DNA of 64,000 nt, taken from NCBI RefSeq assembly GCF_000758685.1, contig NZ_CP009286.1:3006501-3070500 (forward strand), in the 5' to 3' direction. The stretch comes from Paenibacillus stellifer. GTDB taxonomy: Bacteria; Bacillota; Bacilli; Paenibacillales; Paenibacillaceae. The position numbers and the translations under genes are program-made. The stretch's first letter is position 1. Every line of letters starts with the position of its first letter. Below, in pieces: positions 1 to 8,845 of this stretch. The notes beneath the pieces were generated by a model. That model was not told the DNA's origin, did not search any database, and was given only the letters and a program-made list of their open reading frames with translations.

Positions 1-153
1 TATTTGTATAAAGACTGTACTCTGTTAAGAGATGCAGTGTGTTTACACCTATAAGGAGAGATGAATATAGGATAAGCTTGTCTAAGAAGCAGGACACATG
101 AAAAACATACTGGCAAGTTATTCTAATAACAGCTGCGATAAAAGGAGTTAAGC

Positions 154-1902
154 ATGAGAAACAGGGGAATTACATTTAAACTCTTTATTCTGACCGTCAT
201 TTTCTTTGCCAGTTTTTATATTCTGGTTTTATTATCGCAGGTTCTTTTTTTCAATCGGTTCTACCAGGACTATAAAGTGAAAAAAGTCGAACGAGATCTT
301 TATAAATTTGCTCAACAATATTCACATCAAAATCGGGACAAGAATAAAGAGCTCGCCGTGAGCGTAGCCAAGTTTATGAATCGAAACCGGACACAGCTGG
401 CTATTGTTGATTTCGAGGGCAATCTGGTCCTGGGTGATCCCTACCGTATGACGGTTGAACTCCCGAACCATAACAAAATCACGGTCCCGCTGTCGCTTTT
501 TTTGAATGTGAACGATGAAGAGCTGCGGAAAGCCAATATACAGCAAGGAGACCCGATCACCATTTGGGGTGAGGAATATAGCAGAGGGAATCTAGATCCG
601 ATCGTATATCCAGAAAAGATCTTAGTGCGTCATTCATTATCCATTGGAGAGACCTCTCCGGATAGCCTTTCCGTTTTCTCAGGCGTTGTAGAGGATATTA
701 TCGCACCAACCCTAAAGACTCAACGCCAAGGTCTCCTGTATGTAGCTTTAAATGAGCTTTTTCCTTTGTCTGACGAAATGAAAAAAGAGCTTAATGGGAT
801 GGAAGAAAAAGAGTTGCAGTGGGTAGAACCTTGGAGCGGAACCAACAATATTATCATTATGCAGCCATTGGTAGTAAGCGGCGGCAACAAACAAATCCTG
901 TTCTCAGTCACCTCACTTCAAGAAATTAATGATGCCAATGAAGCGCTGCGTTGGTTCTATATCTATCTTAGCGGCGGGGGATTTATTTTCATTCTGATTT
1001 TGGCCCTTTATTATTCCAAGATGGTGACATCGCCTATTGTTTCATTGAATGAAGCCGCACAGAAAATGGTTGATTTTGATTTTTCATCTTTCAAACCCTT
1101 ACAGCAAAGCGACGAACTGGGGAGCCTTTCTCAAAACATGTATACGATGGCACAAAAACTGGACAAGGCGCTTGGTGAACTTCAAGATGCCAACCAGCAG
1201 CTTCAGAATGATATGGAGCAAAAAGAAAGAATCGAAATGACACAAAAGAGCTTCTTTACCAATGCCTCGCATGAGCTGAAGACGCCTATCAGCATCATAA
1301 AGAGCTTCGCCGAAGGCTTGCAGGATGGCATTAATATTGATAAGCAGGAACATTACATATCCGTCATTATTGAGGAAACAGAGCGAATGGAGATGTTGAT
1401 TAAAGACATGCTCGATCTGGCCCGGTTGGAGTCGGGAACGATACAGCTTCGAAAACGATCCATTTTACTGAGCGAGCTTATTGATAAAAGCGCAAACCGG
1501 CTGCTGTATCAGCTCAAAGCGAAGGGATTGGAAATTATCGTTATCCCTGTGAATGAGCTCCCCGTTCTCATTGATCCGGATTGGTTCGAGCAGGTTATCG
1601 TCAACTTGACGACTAATGCCATTAAACATGCGGATCATGGGAGTGACATCCTTTTTGAGATTCATAGTGATAGGCAGTCGAGCACGCTTTATGTCAAAAA
1701 TAAGGGCAAAACGATCCCTGAACCGCAAATAAATTTAATTTGGGAGAGATTTTACAGGGGAGAAGCCTCCCGAAGTCGTCAAACAGGTGGAACAGGATTA
1801 GGCTTATCCATTGTGCAGCAAATTTTGGATCTCCATCATTGTGAATACTCGGTAACGAATTTGGATGATGGTGTTCAGTTCATGGTTAAGATCAATCATT
1901 AA
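154..1902 (+). CDS. Membrane sensor histidine kinase
   Basis: This is a 582-residue sensor kinase that should phosphorylate the response regulator encoded just downstream. The sequence shows a membrane segment at about residues 9-31, an extracellular sensor region of roughly 230 residues, a second membrane segment at about 266-288 and a HAMP linker. A HisKA box follows with SHELKTP (phospho-acceptor His near residue 373), then an HATPase domain with an N box (NLTTNAIKHAD, near 485) and a G box (GTGLGLSI, near 545). The start has a good AAAGGAG site about 8 bases upstream. Gene order kinase then regulator is less common than the reverse. The stimulus cannot be read from the sequence. The neighbouring phospholipid and DedA genes suggest envelope stress. 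Confidence 0.93.
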   Translation: MRNRGITFKLFILTVIFFASFYILVLLSQVLFFNRFYQDYKVKKVERDLYKFAQQYSHQNRDKNKELAVSVAKFMNRNRTQLAIVDFEGNLVLGDPYRMTVELPNHNKITVPLSLFLNVNDEELRKANIQQGDPITIWGEEYSRGNLDPIVYPEKILVRHSLSIGETSPDSLSVFSGVVEDIIAPTLKTQRQGLLYVALNELFPLSDEMKKELNGMEEKELQWVEPWSGTNNIIIMQPLVVSGGNKQILFSVTSLQEINDANEALRWFYIYLSGGGFIFILILALYYSKMVTSPIVSLNEAAQKMVDFDFSSFKPLQQSDELGSLSQNMYTMAQKLDKALGELQDANQQLQNDMEQKERIEMTQKSFFTNASHELKTPISIIKSFAEGLQDGINIDKQEHYISVIIEETERMEMLIKDMLDLARLESGTIQLRKRSILLSELIDKSANRLLYQLKAKGLEIIVIPVNELPVLIDPDWFEQVIVNLTTNAIKHADHGSDILFEIHSDRQSSTLYVKNKGKTIPEPQINLIWERFYRGEASRSRQTGGTGLGLSIVQQILDLHHCEYSVTNLDDGVQFMVKINH

Positions 1903-1936
1903 ATTCAAACGCTTGAAACGGGAAGAAGGATTTGGA

Positions 1937-2620
1937 ATGGGGAAGAGGGTTCTCATCGTTGAAGATCAATCAAGAATTCGCGAAGTGATTTCGGACTATT
2001 TCCTGCAGGATGGCTGGGAAGTGAAAGAAGCCGGCAACGGACAAGAAGCGCTGGATCTTATCGATGTCATATACCCGGATTTAATCATCCTTGACATTAT
2101 GATGCCTGAAATGGATGGATTTCAAGTTTGCAGAGAGGTTAGGAAGGTTCTGGGCGTGCCCATTATTTTTCTAACCGCGAAATCGGATGATGAGGATAAG
2201 CTGTTAGGCTATGAGCTGGGAGCTGATGATTATCTGACCAAGCCGTTTAGCCCAAAAGTTCTCGTAGCGAAGGCAAACTCATTAATGAAGCGCGTCACGG
2301 AGAATTACAAACCTGAAGGTCACAGATATACCTTTGGTTCCGCCGTACTCAACACATTGGCTCGCCGGCTGGAAGTCGATCGTATTGAAATTGAATTGAC
2401 GCATAAAGAATACGAACTTTTATTGTTCCTAATCAATAATAAGAACCTGGTTGTGACCCGAGATGCCATTATCTCCCGTGTCTGGGGTCTGGATTTTGAT
2501 GGCGACAATCGGGTCGTGGATTCCCACATCAAGAAGCTAAGGGCTAAACTTGGCCATTCTTCACATCATATCCGAACGGTCGTCGGGATCGGTTACAAAT
2601 TCTCAGAAGAGGAAGTATAG
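1937..2620 (+). CDS. OmpR/PhoB-family response regulator
   Basis: A receiver domain (MGKRVLIVEDQ, phospho-acceptor Asp near residue 53 in LIILDIMMPEMDG, Lys in LTKPFSP) is followed by a C-terminal winged-helix DNA-binding domain ending in the usual VRTVVGIGYKF-type wing. Total about 227 residues, normal for the family. I chose the ATG at 1937 because GGGAAGAAGGA lies just upstream and the receiver begins there; the longer reading frame from 1865 overlaps the kinase gene and adds no conserved residues. It is the partner of the kinase ending 34 bases earlier. Confidence 0.93.
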   Translation: MGKRVLIVEDQSRIREVISDYFLQDGWEVKEAGNGQEALDLIDVIYPDLIILDIMMPEMDGFQVCREVRKVLGVPIIFLTAKSDDEDKLLGYELGADDYLTKPFSPKVLVAKANSLMKRVTENYKPEGHRYTFGSAVLNTLARRLEVDRIEIELTHKEYELLLFLINNKNLVVTRDAIISRVWGLDFDGDNRVVDSHIKKLRAKLGHSSHHIRTVVGIGYKFSEEEV

Positions 2621-2655
2621 ACTATTTCCAAGATTTGAAGAAAAGAGGAGTCGCA

Positions 2656-3204
2656 ATGTCTTTTAAAGTCATCCCGTCAGTATGCACAATGTTCAACTTG
2701 GCAGCCGGTATTGTTTCGTTAATCTCGACAATTCAAGAACATTATAAATTGGCCGTCTTATTTATCGTTATAGCCGCTACGTTCGATGTGATGGATGGAC
2801 TACTAGCCCGATTATTGAGCTGTACCAGCGAGTTTGGCAAGCAGCTCGATTCGCTGGCTGACATTGTCTCGTTCGGCGTGGCTCCGGTTATCCTTATTCT
2901 TGAGCATAATCTGGATGAATGGTCGTTCATAGGGGCCGCAGTAGGGGTCGTGTTTATCATATGCGGCGCTCTGCGGTTAGCCCGGTTCAACATTACTCCC
3001 AAATCTGCAACTTTTACCGGGATGCCCATAACTGTCGCGGGCTTCTTGGCAGCGGGACTATCTTTTTTTCATAATCATATCCATTTTAAGGTTGTTGTGA
3101 TCAATCTTGCGGTACTCTCTTGGCTCATGATCAGCCGCATACGCTTCCCATCATGGAAGGTTGTAATCGTTAGAGTTAAAGGAAGTGTAACCTCATGGAA
3201 ATAG
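2656..3204 (+). CDS. pssA: CDP-diacylglycerol-serine O-phosphatidyltransferase (PssA-like)
   Basis: An integral membrane enzyme of the CDP-alcohol phosphotransferase family, which joins a phosphatidyl group from CDP-diacylglycerol to an alcohol, here most likely serine. The family signature is intact: DG-x2-AR-x8-G-x3-D-x3-D reads as DGLLAR ... G-KQLD-SLAD (about residues 44-66). Several hydrophobic segments follow, and the length of about 182 residues matches the short Gram-positive PssA. The ATG at 2656 is preferred because AAGAGGAG precedes it by 5 bases. The 3' end overlaps the DedA gene by 10 bases, so the two are translationally coupled. Substrate specificity (serine or glycerol phosphate) is inferred. 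Confidence 0.85.
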   Translation: MSFKVIPSVCTMFNLAAGIVSLISTIQEHYKLAVLFIVIAATFDVMDGLLARLLSCTSEFGKQLDSLADIVSFGVAPVILILEHNLDEWSFIGAAVGVVFIICGALRLARFNITPKSATFTGMPITVAGFLAAGLSFFHNHIHFKVVVINLAVLSWLMISRIRFPSWKVVIVRVKGSVTSWK

Positions 3205-3683
3205 CGATGACGTTCATCGAGCATTACGGATATGTGGCTGTAATCTTGCTCTTGGCGTTAGGGATTATAGGAATCCCCGTACCCGACGAGACGCTAATGC
3301 TATTTGTTGGCTATTTAGCTTCCGTGAAGATTCTTGGATTCTGTCCATCCATTATCTTTAGTTTTTTGGGTTCTGTTATAGGAATGAGCATCAGTTATTT
3401 CATTGGCAACAAAATAGGCTATAAGGTCGTTGAAAAGTATGGAAAATGGATAGGGCTAACTCCAAAGCGTTATGAAAAAGTGAAAAACTGGTTCGCGAAA
3501 TACGGCGTATGGTCGGTGTTGATTTCCTATTTTATTCCTGGTGTGAGACATGCAGCCGGATACATCTCGGGCATAACGAAGATGACTTTAAGGAAGTACT
3601 TCATGTTCTGCTGCATTGGGGCCTTGATCTGGTCCACCTTGTTTATTTCCATTGGATATTTTGTGGGGGACAAACTGAGTTGA
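3195..3683 (+). CDS. DedA family membrane protein
   Basis: This 162-residue protein has the DedA/VTT pattern: a proline-containing re-entrant segment near the N terminus (GIIGIPVPDE), a central G-rich hydrophobic stretch, the conserved F..R..PG element (SYFIPGVRHAAGYISG, about residues 112-127) and a last membrane helix. DedA proteins act as phospholipid flippases or scramblases and affect envelope homeostasis and resistance to cationic peptides. It starts inside the end of the pssA-like gene, so the pair is coupled and probably forms one unit with the two-component genes upstream. Confidence 0.88.
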   Translation: MEIAMTFIEHYGYVAVILLLALGIIGIPVPDETLMLFVGYLASVKILGFCPSIIFSFLGSVIGMSISYFIGNKIGYKVVEKYGKWIGLTPKRYEKVKNWFAKYGVWSVLISYFIPGVRHAAGYISGITKMTLRKYFMFCCIGALIWSTLFISIGYFVGDKLS

Positions 3684-3714
3684 TTCTTGTTCCCCGGGAA
3701 CGAGGTGATGTTCA

Positions 3715-4122
3715 ATGTCTCTTACGAAACGACGGATGCAGTTCTTGAGAGATTATGAGAAAATGGGCAATGGAGACAACGTCATCTTTTTACACAGCAG
3801 CTATTCACGCGGTATACTGGCTTTTGCTAGTCAAATGTTAGATTTTCAAAAACAATATACGTGTTACTTTCCGGATTTTAGAGGACACGGTAGAACAAGA
3901 TGTGAAAGTCTTGAATGGTCTACACCTCGAATCGCTGACGACATCATTGACTTTATGGATCAATTGAACACTGCCGCAGCACATTTAATTGGCTATAGTT
4001 AGGGGGGGCAAATGGTACAAGCGGATTTTGCGACCCGACCGGAGCATAGACCCCATATGGTTAAGGAAAATCCTGTTGCCGTAAATGATATGATACTTCA
4101 GTTCCTGGAAGAGCTAGCTTGA
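3715..4122 (+). pseudogene. Alpha/beta hydrolase, broken by stop and deletion
   Basis: The frame begins as a normal alpha/beta hydrolase: VIFLHSSYSRG oxyanion region, YFPDFRGHGRT, then the nucleophile elbow. Within the elbow the sequence reads GYS, stop (TAG at 4000-4002), GGQ, where an intact gene would have GYSxGG. The frame then continues a short way to a C-terminal VNDMILQFLEELA at about 4122, so most of the cap and the catalytic Asp/His region is deleted. Two independent lesions make this a pseudogene. Confidence 0.8.
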
Positions 4123-4221
4123 AAGTTCACAAATATGCCAATAGCAGGTCTGAGAATGAGAAGGTTTTGCCGGTTGAGAACAAGAATAGAGTCACAATAC
4201 CATATTATGAGAATTGAGTTG

Positions 4222-4698
4222 ATGAGCATGGGGGACAAGATGGTAGCTGTCTTAAGAAGACAGTTTGATCCGACATTAGAAATGTTGAAGAATCTTATCG
4301 AAGCATGCCCTGATGATTTTTGGATGGATGCCAAGCAAAAATACTGGAAACATATATTTCATGCTACAACCAGTATGAAATTTTGGTTCAGGCAGCAGAA
4401 GGATGAAGAATTCAAAATACCAGACTTCGGTAAGGGTATAACAGAATCCCTGGATGAAGAGTGCTCTGACTACCCTACTAAAGAGGAGATGACGAAGTAC
4501 GTTGAGGATATATTGAGTGTGGCTCGTAAGTTTCTTGATGAACTGACTGACGACAGATTATTGGAGCCATGTGTACTATACGAAGAAATAACTAAAACTG
4601 ATGTAGTCCTGATGCAGATCCGACATGTTCAACATCATATAGGTTATTGCAACAGTATACTGAATTCAAATCGCTTAGAAGCCGTAAAGTGGCTATGA
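4222..4698 (+). CDS. DinB-like four-helix protein
   Basis: About 158 residues from the ATG at 4222. The pattern is that of the DinB/YfiT superfamily of four-helix-bundle, probably metal-binding proteins: an N-terminal helix (FDPTLEMLKNLIEACPDDFW), a central helix around HIFHATTSMKFW, and a last conserved helix with IRHVQHHIGYCNSIL near the C terminus, where the histidines would bind metal. Some family members use bacillithiol or mycothiol as a co-substrate. The start is uncertain: no strong ribosome binding site precedes 4135, 4207, 4222 or 4228. Confidence 0.65.
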   Translation: MSMGDKMVAVLRRQFDPTLEMLKNLIEACPDDFWMDAKQKYWKHIFHATTSMKFWFRQQKDEEFKIPDFGKGITESLDEECSDYPTKEEMTKYVEDILSVARKFLDELTDDRLLEPCVLYEEITKTDVVLMQIRHVQHHIGYCNSILNSNRLEAVKWL

Positions 4699-4749
4699 TA
4701 ATGTGAGGGATCGAAGTCAGCTTCTTTACAATGAGGAGTGTTATTCCAT

Positions 4750-5199
4750 ATGGTGTATGAATTTGATAGTGAGATTAAGATGCTGGAAGGTAAAATAAAA
4801 TGGAAAGTCGTTTATTTCCCATATTCGGTACAAGAAATCTTCAGTACTAATGGTAAAGTACCTGTTCAAATCATCGTTGACGGGCATGAGTTTGAGCATA
4901 CATTGTTGCCGTCAAAAAATGGGCATTATTTTGTATATAATGAATTTATTAGAAGAGCAGTACATAAACAACTTGGTGACACACTCCATGTAATTCTTAA
5001 AAAAGATGAAACAAATCGCAACATTGTTGTGCCAGATTACATTTCAAAAGAACTAGAAGATCACCACATTCTGGATAATTTCCTGAGTCAGCCTGATTAC
5101 ATTAAGCGAGAGCAGATCAATTATATTGAACTTGCTAAAAAGGAAGAAACAAAGAATAACCGAATACTGGCTCTAATTAATAAGCTTAAAGATAAATAA
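4750..5199 (+). CDS. DUF1905/YdeI-like protein
   Basis: A soluble protein of about 149 residues. The N-terminal part (KWKVVYFPYSVQEIFSTNGKVPVQIIVDGHEF) resembles the DUF1905 beta-barrel fold found in small YdeI-like and bacteriocin-protection-type proteins. The C-terminal part is charged and helical (LAKKEETKNNRILALINKLKDK). The ATG at 4750 follows TGAGGAG by 11 bases; a GTG at 4738 overlaps that site and is less likely. The function is unknown. Confidence 0.6.
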   Translation: MVYEFDSEIKMLEGKIKWKVVYFPYSVQEIFSTNGKVPVQIIVDGHEFEHTLLPSKNGHYFVYNEFIRRAVHKQLGDTLHVILKKDETNRNIVVPDYISKELEDHHILDNFLSQPDYIKREQINYIELAKKEETKNNRILALINKLKDK

Positions 5200-5219
5200 A
5201 TGATGATGTTGTATTGTAT

Positions 5220-5247
5220 ATATAAGCATATTTTTATATACTTATAT
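5220..5247. promoter_or_regulatory. Inverted repeat upstream of arsR, likely operator
   Basis: ATATAAG at 5220-5226 and CTTATAT at 5241-5247 form a perfect 7-bp inverted repeat separated by 14 AT-rich bases. It lies 18 bases before the arsR start. ArsR repressors usually bind imperfect AT-rich palindromes overlapping their own promoter, so autoregulation is likely. This is inferred from position and symmetry only. Confidence 0.5.
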
Positions 5248-5264
5248 CGTGAGGAGGGGGAGCA

Positions 5265-5609
5265 ATGATTCAAACCATATCGAACATTGAAGATGTGTCC
5301 CAGGTATTAAAGTTACTTGGCGATAAGACGCGCTTAACTATTGTTAAGCTTCTAGAGCAAAGGGAATGCTGTGTTTGTGAATTGGTTGAAATTTTTCAAA
5401 CGAGCCAACCAGCAGTCAGTCAGCACTTACGTAAACTAAAAGACGTAAGTTTGATCAAAGAAAACCGTAAAGGCCAGTGGATATTTTATTCTTTAAATCC
5501 TGAATTCAAGCATTTGAGTCTGATAGAGGATTTGCTTAAACATGTCCCTTCTCAGGAACATGAATTAAAAGCGCTGAAGAAGAAGGACCTTCAAATTTGC
5601 TGCGAATGA
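5265..5609 (+). CDS. arsR: ArsR family arsenite-responsive repressor
   Basis: A 114-residue winged-helix repressor. The recognition region reads [24 protein letters not shown]; the Cys-x-Cys within the first of these helices (ECCVCEL) corresponds to the As(III)-binding ELCVCDL motif of classical ArsR proteins. A further CC pair sits at the extreme C terminus (LQICCE). It is the first gene of arsR-acr3-phosphatase, with an AGGAGG site at 5252-5257. Arsenite binding should release it from the operator just upstream. Confidence 0.9.
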   Translation: MIQTISNIEDVSQVLKLLGDKTRLTIVKLLEQRECCVCELVEIFQTSQPAVSQHLRKLKDVSLIKENRKGQWIFYSLNPEFKHLSLIEDLLKHVPSQEHELKALKKKDLQICCE

Positions 5610-5635
5610 AATGGTATGAAAGGGAGAGTGTTCTG

Positions 5636-6694
5636 GTGAACCAGTCGGTCAAAAAGCTATCGTTCTTGGATCGGTATTTAACGATCTGGATTTTTGCAGC
5701 GATGGCAATAGGGATTGTTTTAGGTTTTTGGATTCCTGGATTTGCGGACAGTCTATCAAAGCTTCAAATTGGAACAACATCCGTTCCTATTGCCGTAGGG
5801 CTTATTTTAATGATGTACCCGCCGCTGGCAAAGGTTAAGTATGAGAAATTGGGCCGGGTGTTTAAGGACTGGAAGGTTCTCCTTATATCCCTTGTTCAAA
5901 ACTGGATCATTGGCCCGGTTCTGATGTTTCTTCTGGCGATTACGTTTCTTAGTGATTTGCCGGAATATATGATTGGCCTGATCATGATCGGGTTGGCTAG
6001 ATGTATTGCCATGGTTCTAGTGTGGAGTGACTTAGCTAAGGGTGATCCGGAGTATACAGCTGGTCTCGTAGCTTTTAACTCGATTTTTCAAATCGTGTTC
6101 TACTCCGTATTTGCTTACATCTTTATCACAGTTTTACCTGAATGGTTTGGCATCCAGGGGGCAGTCGTCAACATTTCTATGGGTGAAATCGCAGAAAGTG
6201 TCATGATCTATTTGGGTATTCCGTTTGCAGCGGGTATTTTCACACGGATAATTGCGCTCAAAACCAAAGGTGAAGCATGGTTCGAAAGGGAGTTCCTGCC
6301 GAAAATTAGCCCTCTGACTTTGATTGCGTTATTGTTTACCATTGTTTTGATGTTTTCACTGAAGGCTGATTTAATGGTTCAACTGCCGATGGATGTGGTT
6401 CGTATCGCTATACTACTTCTGATTTATTTCGTGATCATGTTTTTCGTTTCTTTTCTGGTATCACGGAAAGCAGGCACTTCTTATCCCGTCGCAGCTTCAC
6501 TATCTTTTACGGCAGCCAGTAATAATTTTGAACTTGCCATCGCAGTTGCAATTGGGGTCTTTGGCTTGAATTCTGGTGCTGCCTTTGCAGCCGTCATCGG
6601 ACCGTTGGTTGAAGTTCCCGTACTCATTGGGCTCGTCAATGTAGCTCTTTGGTTTCAGAAGAAGTACTTTGGCAAGCCGTCCTCGATTTCTTGA
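5636..6694 (+). CDS. acr3: ACR3 family arsenite efflux permease
   Basis: An inner-membrane arsenite exporter of about 352 residues with ten predicted membrane helices. The essential ACR3 cysteine lies in the conserved [12 protein letters not shown] segment, and the late helix with the [20 protein letters not shown] signature is intact. The GTG at 5636 is chosen because GGGAGAG precedes it and the protein then begins with the family-typical [19 protein letters not shown] or ATG a few codons earlier would overlap the arsR stop. It is co-transcribed with arsR. Confidence 0.92.
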   Translation: MNQSVKKLSFLDRYLTIWIFAAMAIGIVLGFWIPGFADSLSKLQIGTTSVPIAVGLILMMYPPLAKVKYEKLGRVFKDWKVLLISLVQNWIIGPVLMFLLAITFLSDLPEYMIGLIMIGLARCIAMVLVWSDLAKGDPEYTAGLVAFNSIFQIVFYSVFAYIFITVLPEWFGIQGAVVNISMGEIAESVMIYLGIPFAAGIFTRIIALKTKGEAWFEREFLPKISPLTLIALLFTIVLMFSLKADLMVQLPMDVVRIAILLLIYFVIMFFVSFLVSRKAGTSYPVAASLSFTAASNNFELAIAVAIGVFGLNSGAAFAAVIGPLVEVPVLIGLVNVALWFQKKYFGKPSSIS

Positions 6695-6723
6695 ATAAAG
6701 ACGTAATATAGAGGGAGAGAATC

Positions 6724-7158
6724 ATGGAGAAACCTTATCAAGCATTAGTTGAAGATCGAATTTTCTTTGGCGGTGCCAAAGATGTTGATCAAATGGTAAC
6801 CAATGAAGGCGTAGAGGTAGTTGTTGATCTTCGGGAGGAAGCCGAGGCCTGCGCTTCCAACTCAACCGAAGTGAAGTGGATTCAGATTCCATTAGGCGAT
6901 AACTCCGAAGAGCCAGAAGCTGAGCTGTTTCGTTCAGCCATTCAAGAAGTGGTTCAAGCTTATCGGGATGGAAAGAAAGTTGCATTTCACTGCGGTGGAG
7001 GAAAAGGACGTACAGGCACTGTGGCTGTTGGCACACTAAAGGAATTAGGACTGGCCAAGACGTTGGAAGAGGCTGAGCAGCAGGCAAAGGCGATTCGACC
7101 CATTATTGCGGTGAAGCCCAAACAATGGGAATCTTTGAGAGCGATCTATGGCGAATAA
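6724..7158 (+). CDS. Protein tyrosine/dual-specificity phosphatase in ars operon
   Basis: A 144-residue cytoplasmic protein of the Cys-based phosphatase superfamily. The P-loop HCGGGKGRTG (Cys-x5-Arg) is at about residues 89-98, and an upstream acidic segment could supply the general acid. Relatives are common as the third gene of arsR-acr3 operons in Bacillota, but they are not the small ArsC fold and the substrate is not established. The gene ends at 7158 and the convergent acetyltransferase gene ends at 7159, leaving no space for a terminator. Confidence 0.82.
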   Translation: MEKPYQALVEDRIFFGGAKDVDQMVTNEGVEVVVDLREEAEACASNSTEVKWIQIPLGDNSEEPEAELFRSAIQEVVQAYRDGKKVAFHCGGGKGRTGTVAVGTLKELGLAKTLEEAEQQAKAIRPIIAVKPKQWESLRAIYGE

Positions 7159-7677
7159 TTAATGGCAGGTTTCATTGAATACCTTTTCCATGATCATAAC
7201 GTCGATTCGCTCGCCATCCAAGATCCCTTGATCTTTAAATACCCCAACCTCACGATAGCCCAGTTTCCGGTACAATCCCTGTCCTTTTTGATTAAAAGGG
7301 AAAGTGAAAAGTACGATTTTATAAAACTTGTTGTGACGGGCTTCCTCTTCAAGAGCCGGGAGGAGGGCTGAACCTATCCCTTGACCCCGATAATCACGGT
7401 GGATATAGATAGACAGATCTGCAACGCCCTGATATGCACAACGGTGAGAGTAGGGATTTATGGAAGCCCAACCGACAATCTGATCATCAGCTTCAGCCAC
7501 TAAAACCCCATATCTTCCTTGATGTTCATCAAACCATTTTTGAATATAATCCTGATTTTTCGATTCTGTTTCTAGTGTCGCAATTCGATCCTCAATACCT
7601 TGATTATAAATGAGCAAGATATCATTCAAGTCTTCGGCCTTTGCTTTTCGAATTGCTACATGACTCAATACGGCCAT
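7159..7677 (-). CDS. arsN1: ArsN1-type GNAT N-acetyltransferase
   Basis: A 172-residue GNAT acetyltransferase of the phosphinothricin/ArsN1 type. The acetyl-CoA loop is YRGQGIGSALL (about residues 97-107), after a VADLSIYIHRDYRG core strand and before the C-terminal GLYRKLGYREVGVFKDQG element typical of this subgroup. ArsN1 enzymes acetylate the amino group of arsinothricin, an organoarsenical antibiotic. It lies 21 bases downstream of arsM in the same direction, which supports an arsenic role, although activity on phosphinothricin-like amino acids is also possible. Confidence 0.8.
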   Translation of the reverse strand: MAVLSHVAIRKAKAEDLNDILLIYNQGIEDRIATLETESKNQDYIQKWFDEHQGRYGVLVAEADDQIVGWASINPYSHRCAYQGVADLSIYIHRDYRGQGIGSALLPALEEEARHNKFYKIVLFTFPFNQKGQGLYRKLGYREVGVFKDQGILDGERIDVMIMEKVFNETCH

Positions 7678-7698
7678 AGCTATTCCCTCCCGATTGTC

Positions 7699-8490
7699 TT
7701 ACGGTTTAATGGCTTTAATTACAGCTGAAACGATATATTGTTCGATATTTGTACCAGGAACCCAATCTTTGATAAACGTTCTGGATTCGTCTTTAGGCTC
7801 GATGGAGATATCAATAAATCCGCTGTGCTGCAGCATTTCTTTGATCTCTTGTACGGAGGAAGCTCCGGAAATGCAGCCTGAATAAAATTCGGTTAAATCA
7901 CTTTTAATTGCAGCGGGTAAATCGGCAGTCGTGACAACATCGGAGATAGCCAGGCGACCGCCAGACTTAAGCACCCGGTAAGCCTCATTAAATACTTGCT
8001 GTTTATCTGGGGAAAGATTAACCACGCAATTGGAAATAATGACGTCCACGGAATGGTCTGCGACCGGAAGGTGCTCAATCTCTCCGAGCCGGAAGTCTGT
8101 ATTGTTGAACTTGCCTTTCTCAGCGTTGCTGCGTGCTCTGCTGATCATCTCCGGAGTCATATCAACACCAATAACTTTACCTTTACTCCCCACTTGCCGC
8201 GAAGCCAAAAAGCAGTCAAAGCCGCCACCGCTTCCAAGATCCAGTACAACTTCGTCTTGCTTAAGCTCCGCTATGGCTTGCGGGTTACCACAGCCCAAAC
8301 CCAGATTGGCCCCATCCGGAACAGCCGTTAATTCATCCGTCGAGTAGCCTAATTTTGCCGAGATCTGATCAAAATCCCCAGCTGAATCGCAGCAGCTGCT
8401 GGTTGTACGGGGGGAATTAGGTTTTACCGCGATCTTTTGGTATCTTGCACGAACGTTCTGTCTAATCTCATCATGGGAAGCTTTGCTCAT
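7699..8490 (-). CDS. arsM: Arsenite S-adenosylmethionine methyltransferase
   Basis: A class I methyltransferase of about 263 residues with SAM motif VLDLGSGGGFDCFLAS. It has the conserved ArsM cysteines: a CC pair near the N terminus (SSCCDS), one in the NCVVNL segment and one in YSGCISGA. It methylates As(III) to methylated and volatile arsenicals. The ATG at 8490 is chosen because CGGAGAG precedes it by about 8 bases; the frame is open further upstream but without a site. The arsM-arsN1 pair is convergent with arsR-acr3. Confidence 0.9.
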   Translation of the reverse strand: MSKASHDEIRQNVRARYQKIAVKPNSPRTTSSCCDSAGDFDQISAKLGYSTDELTAVPDGANLGLGCGNPQAIAELKQDEVVLDLGSGGGFDCFLASRQVGSKGKVIGVDMTPEMISRARSNAEKGKFNNTDFRLGEIEHLPVADHSVDVIISNCVVNLSPDKQQVFNEAYRVLKSGGRLAISDVVTTADLPAAIKSDLTEFYSGCISGASSVQEIKEMLQHSGFIDISIEPKDESRTFIKDWVPGTNIEQYIVSAVIKAIKP

Positions 8491-8845
8491 GTTCATCTCT
8501 CCGATCGTACAGCAATTTTTATTAAGTATTCCAAAACGTCTGGTCATGATTTGAAAGAGCTCGCGAGCATTTCCCAAGGGAATTTATCTCTGCATTAGTT
8601 ATAACTCATTTAATTGCAAAACACAACTATTAAGTGACGACTAACAAACAAATAATTTGAATATTTCTCATCTATACCGCCATAATTGTAGGAAACCAAA
8701 AAAATATACTTGCGATATACAAATAAGTCCTGTATAACTTAAATATCCAATTTCGCCAATACCGGCATTAGAGCGGGCATGCGATCTTGCATACTATATG
8801 GAATATGAGTAATCCGGTTTAATAAAATAAAGAGGAGGGATGGAT
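8491..8845. other. Divergent intergenic region between arsM and the SDR gene
   Basis: About 350 AT-rich bases separating leftward arsM from the rightward dehydrogenase gene. Both promoters must lie here. I see no convincing -35/-10 pair or operator palindrome, and no open frame of interest apart from the unlikely N-terminal extension of arsM. Confidence 0.4.

Noticed and set aside
1..153. Tiny frame MNIG after GGAGAG at about 61
   Set aside because: Four codons only; no evidence that it is a leader peptide. The first 153 bases hold the kinase promoter region and nothing else I can support.
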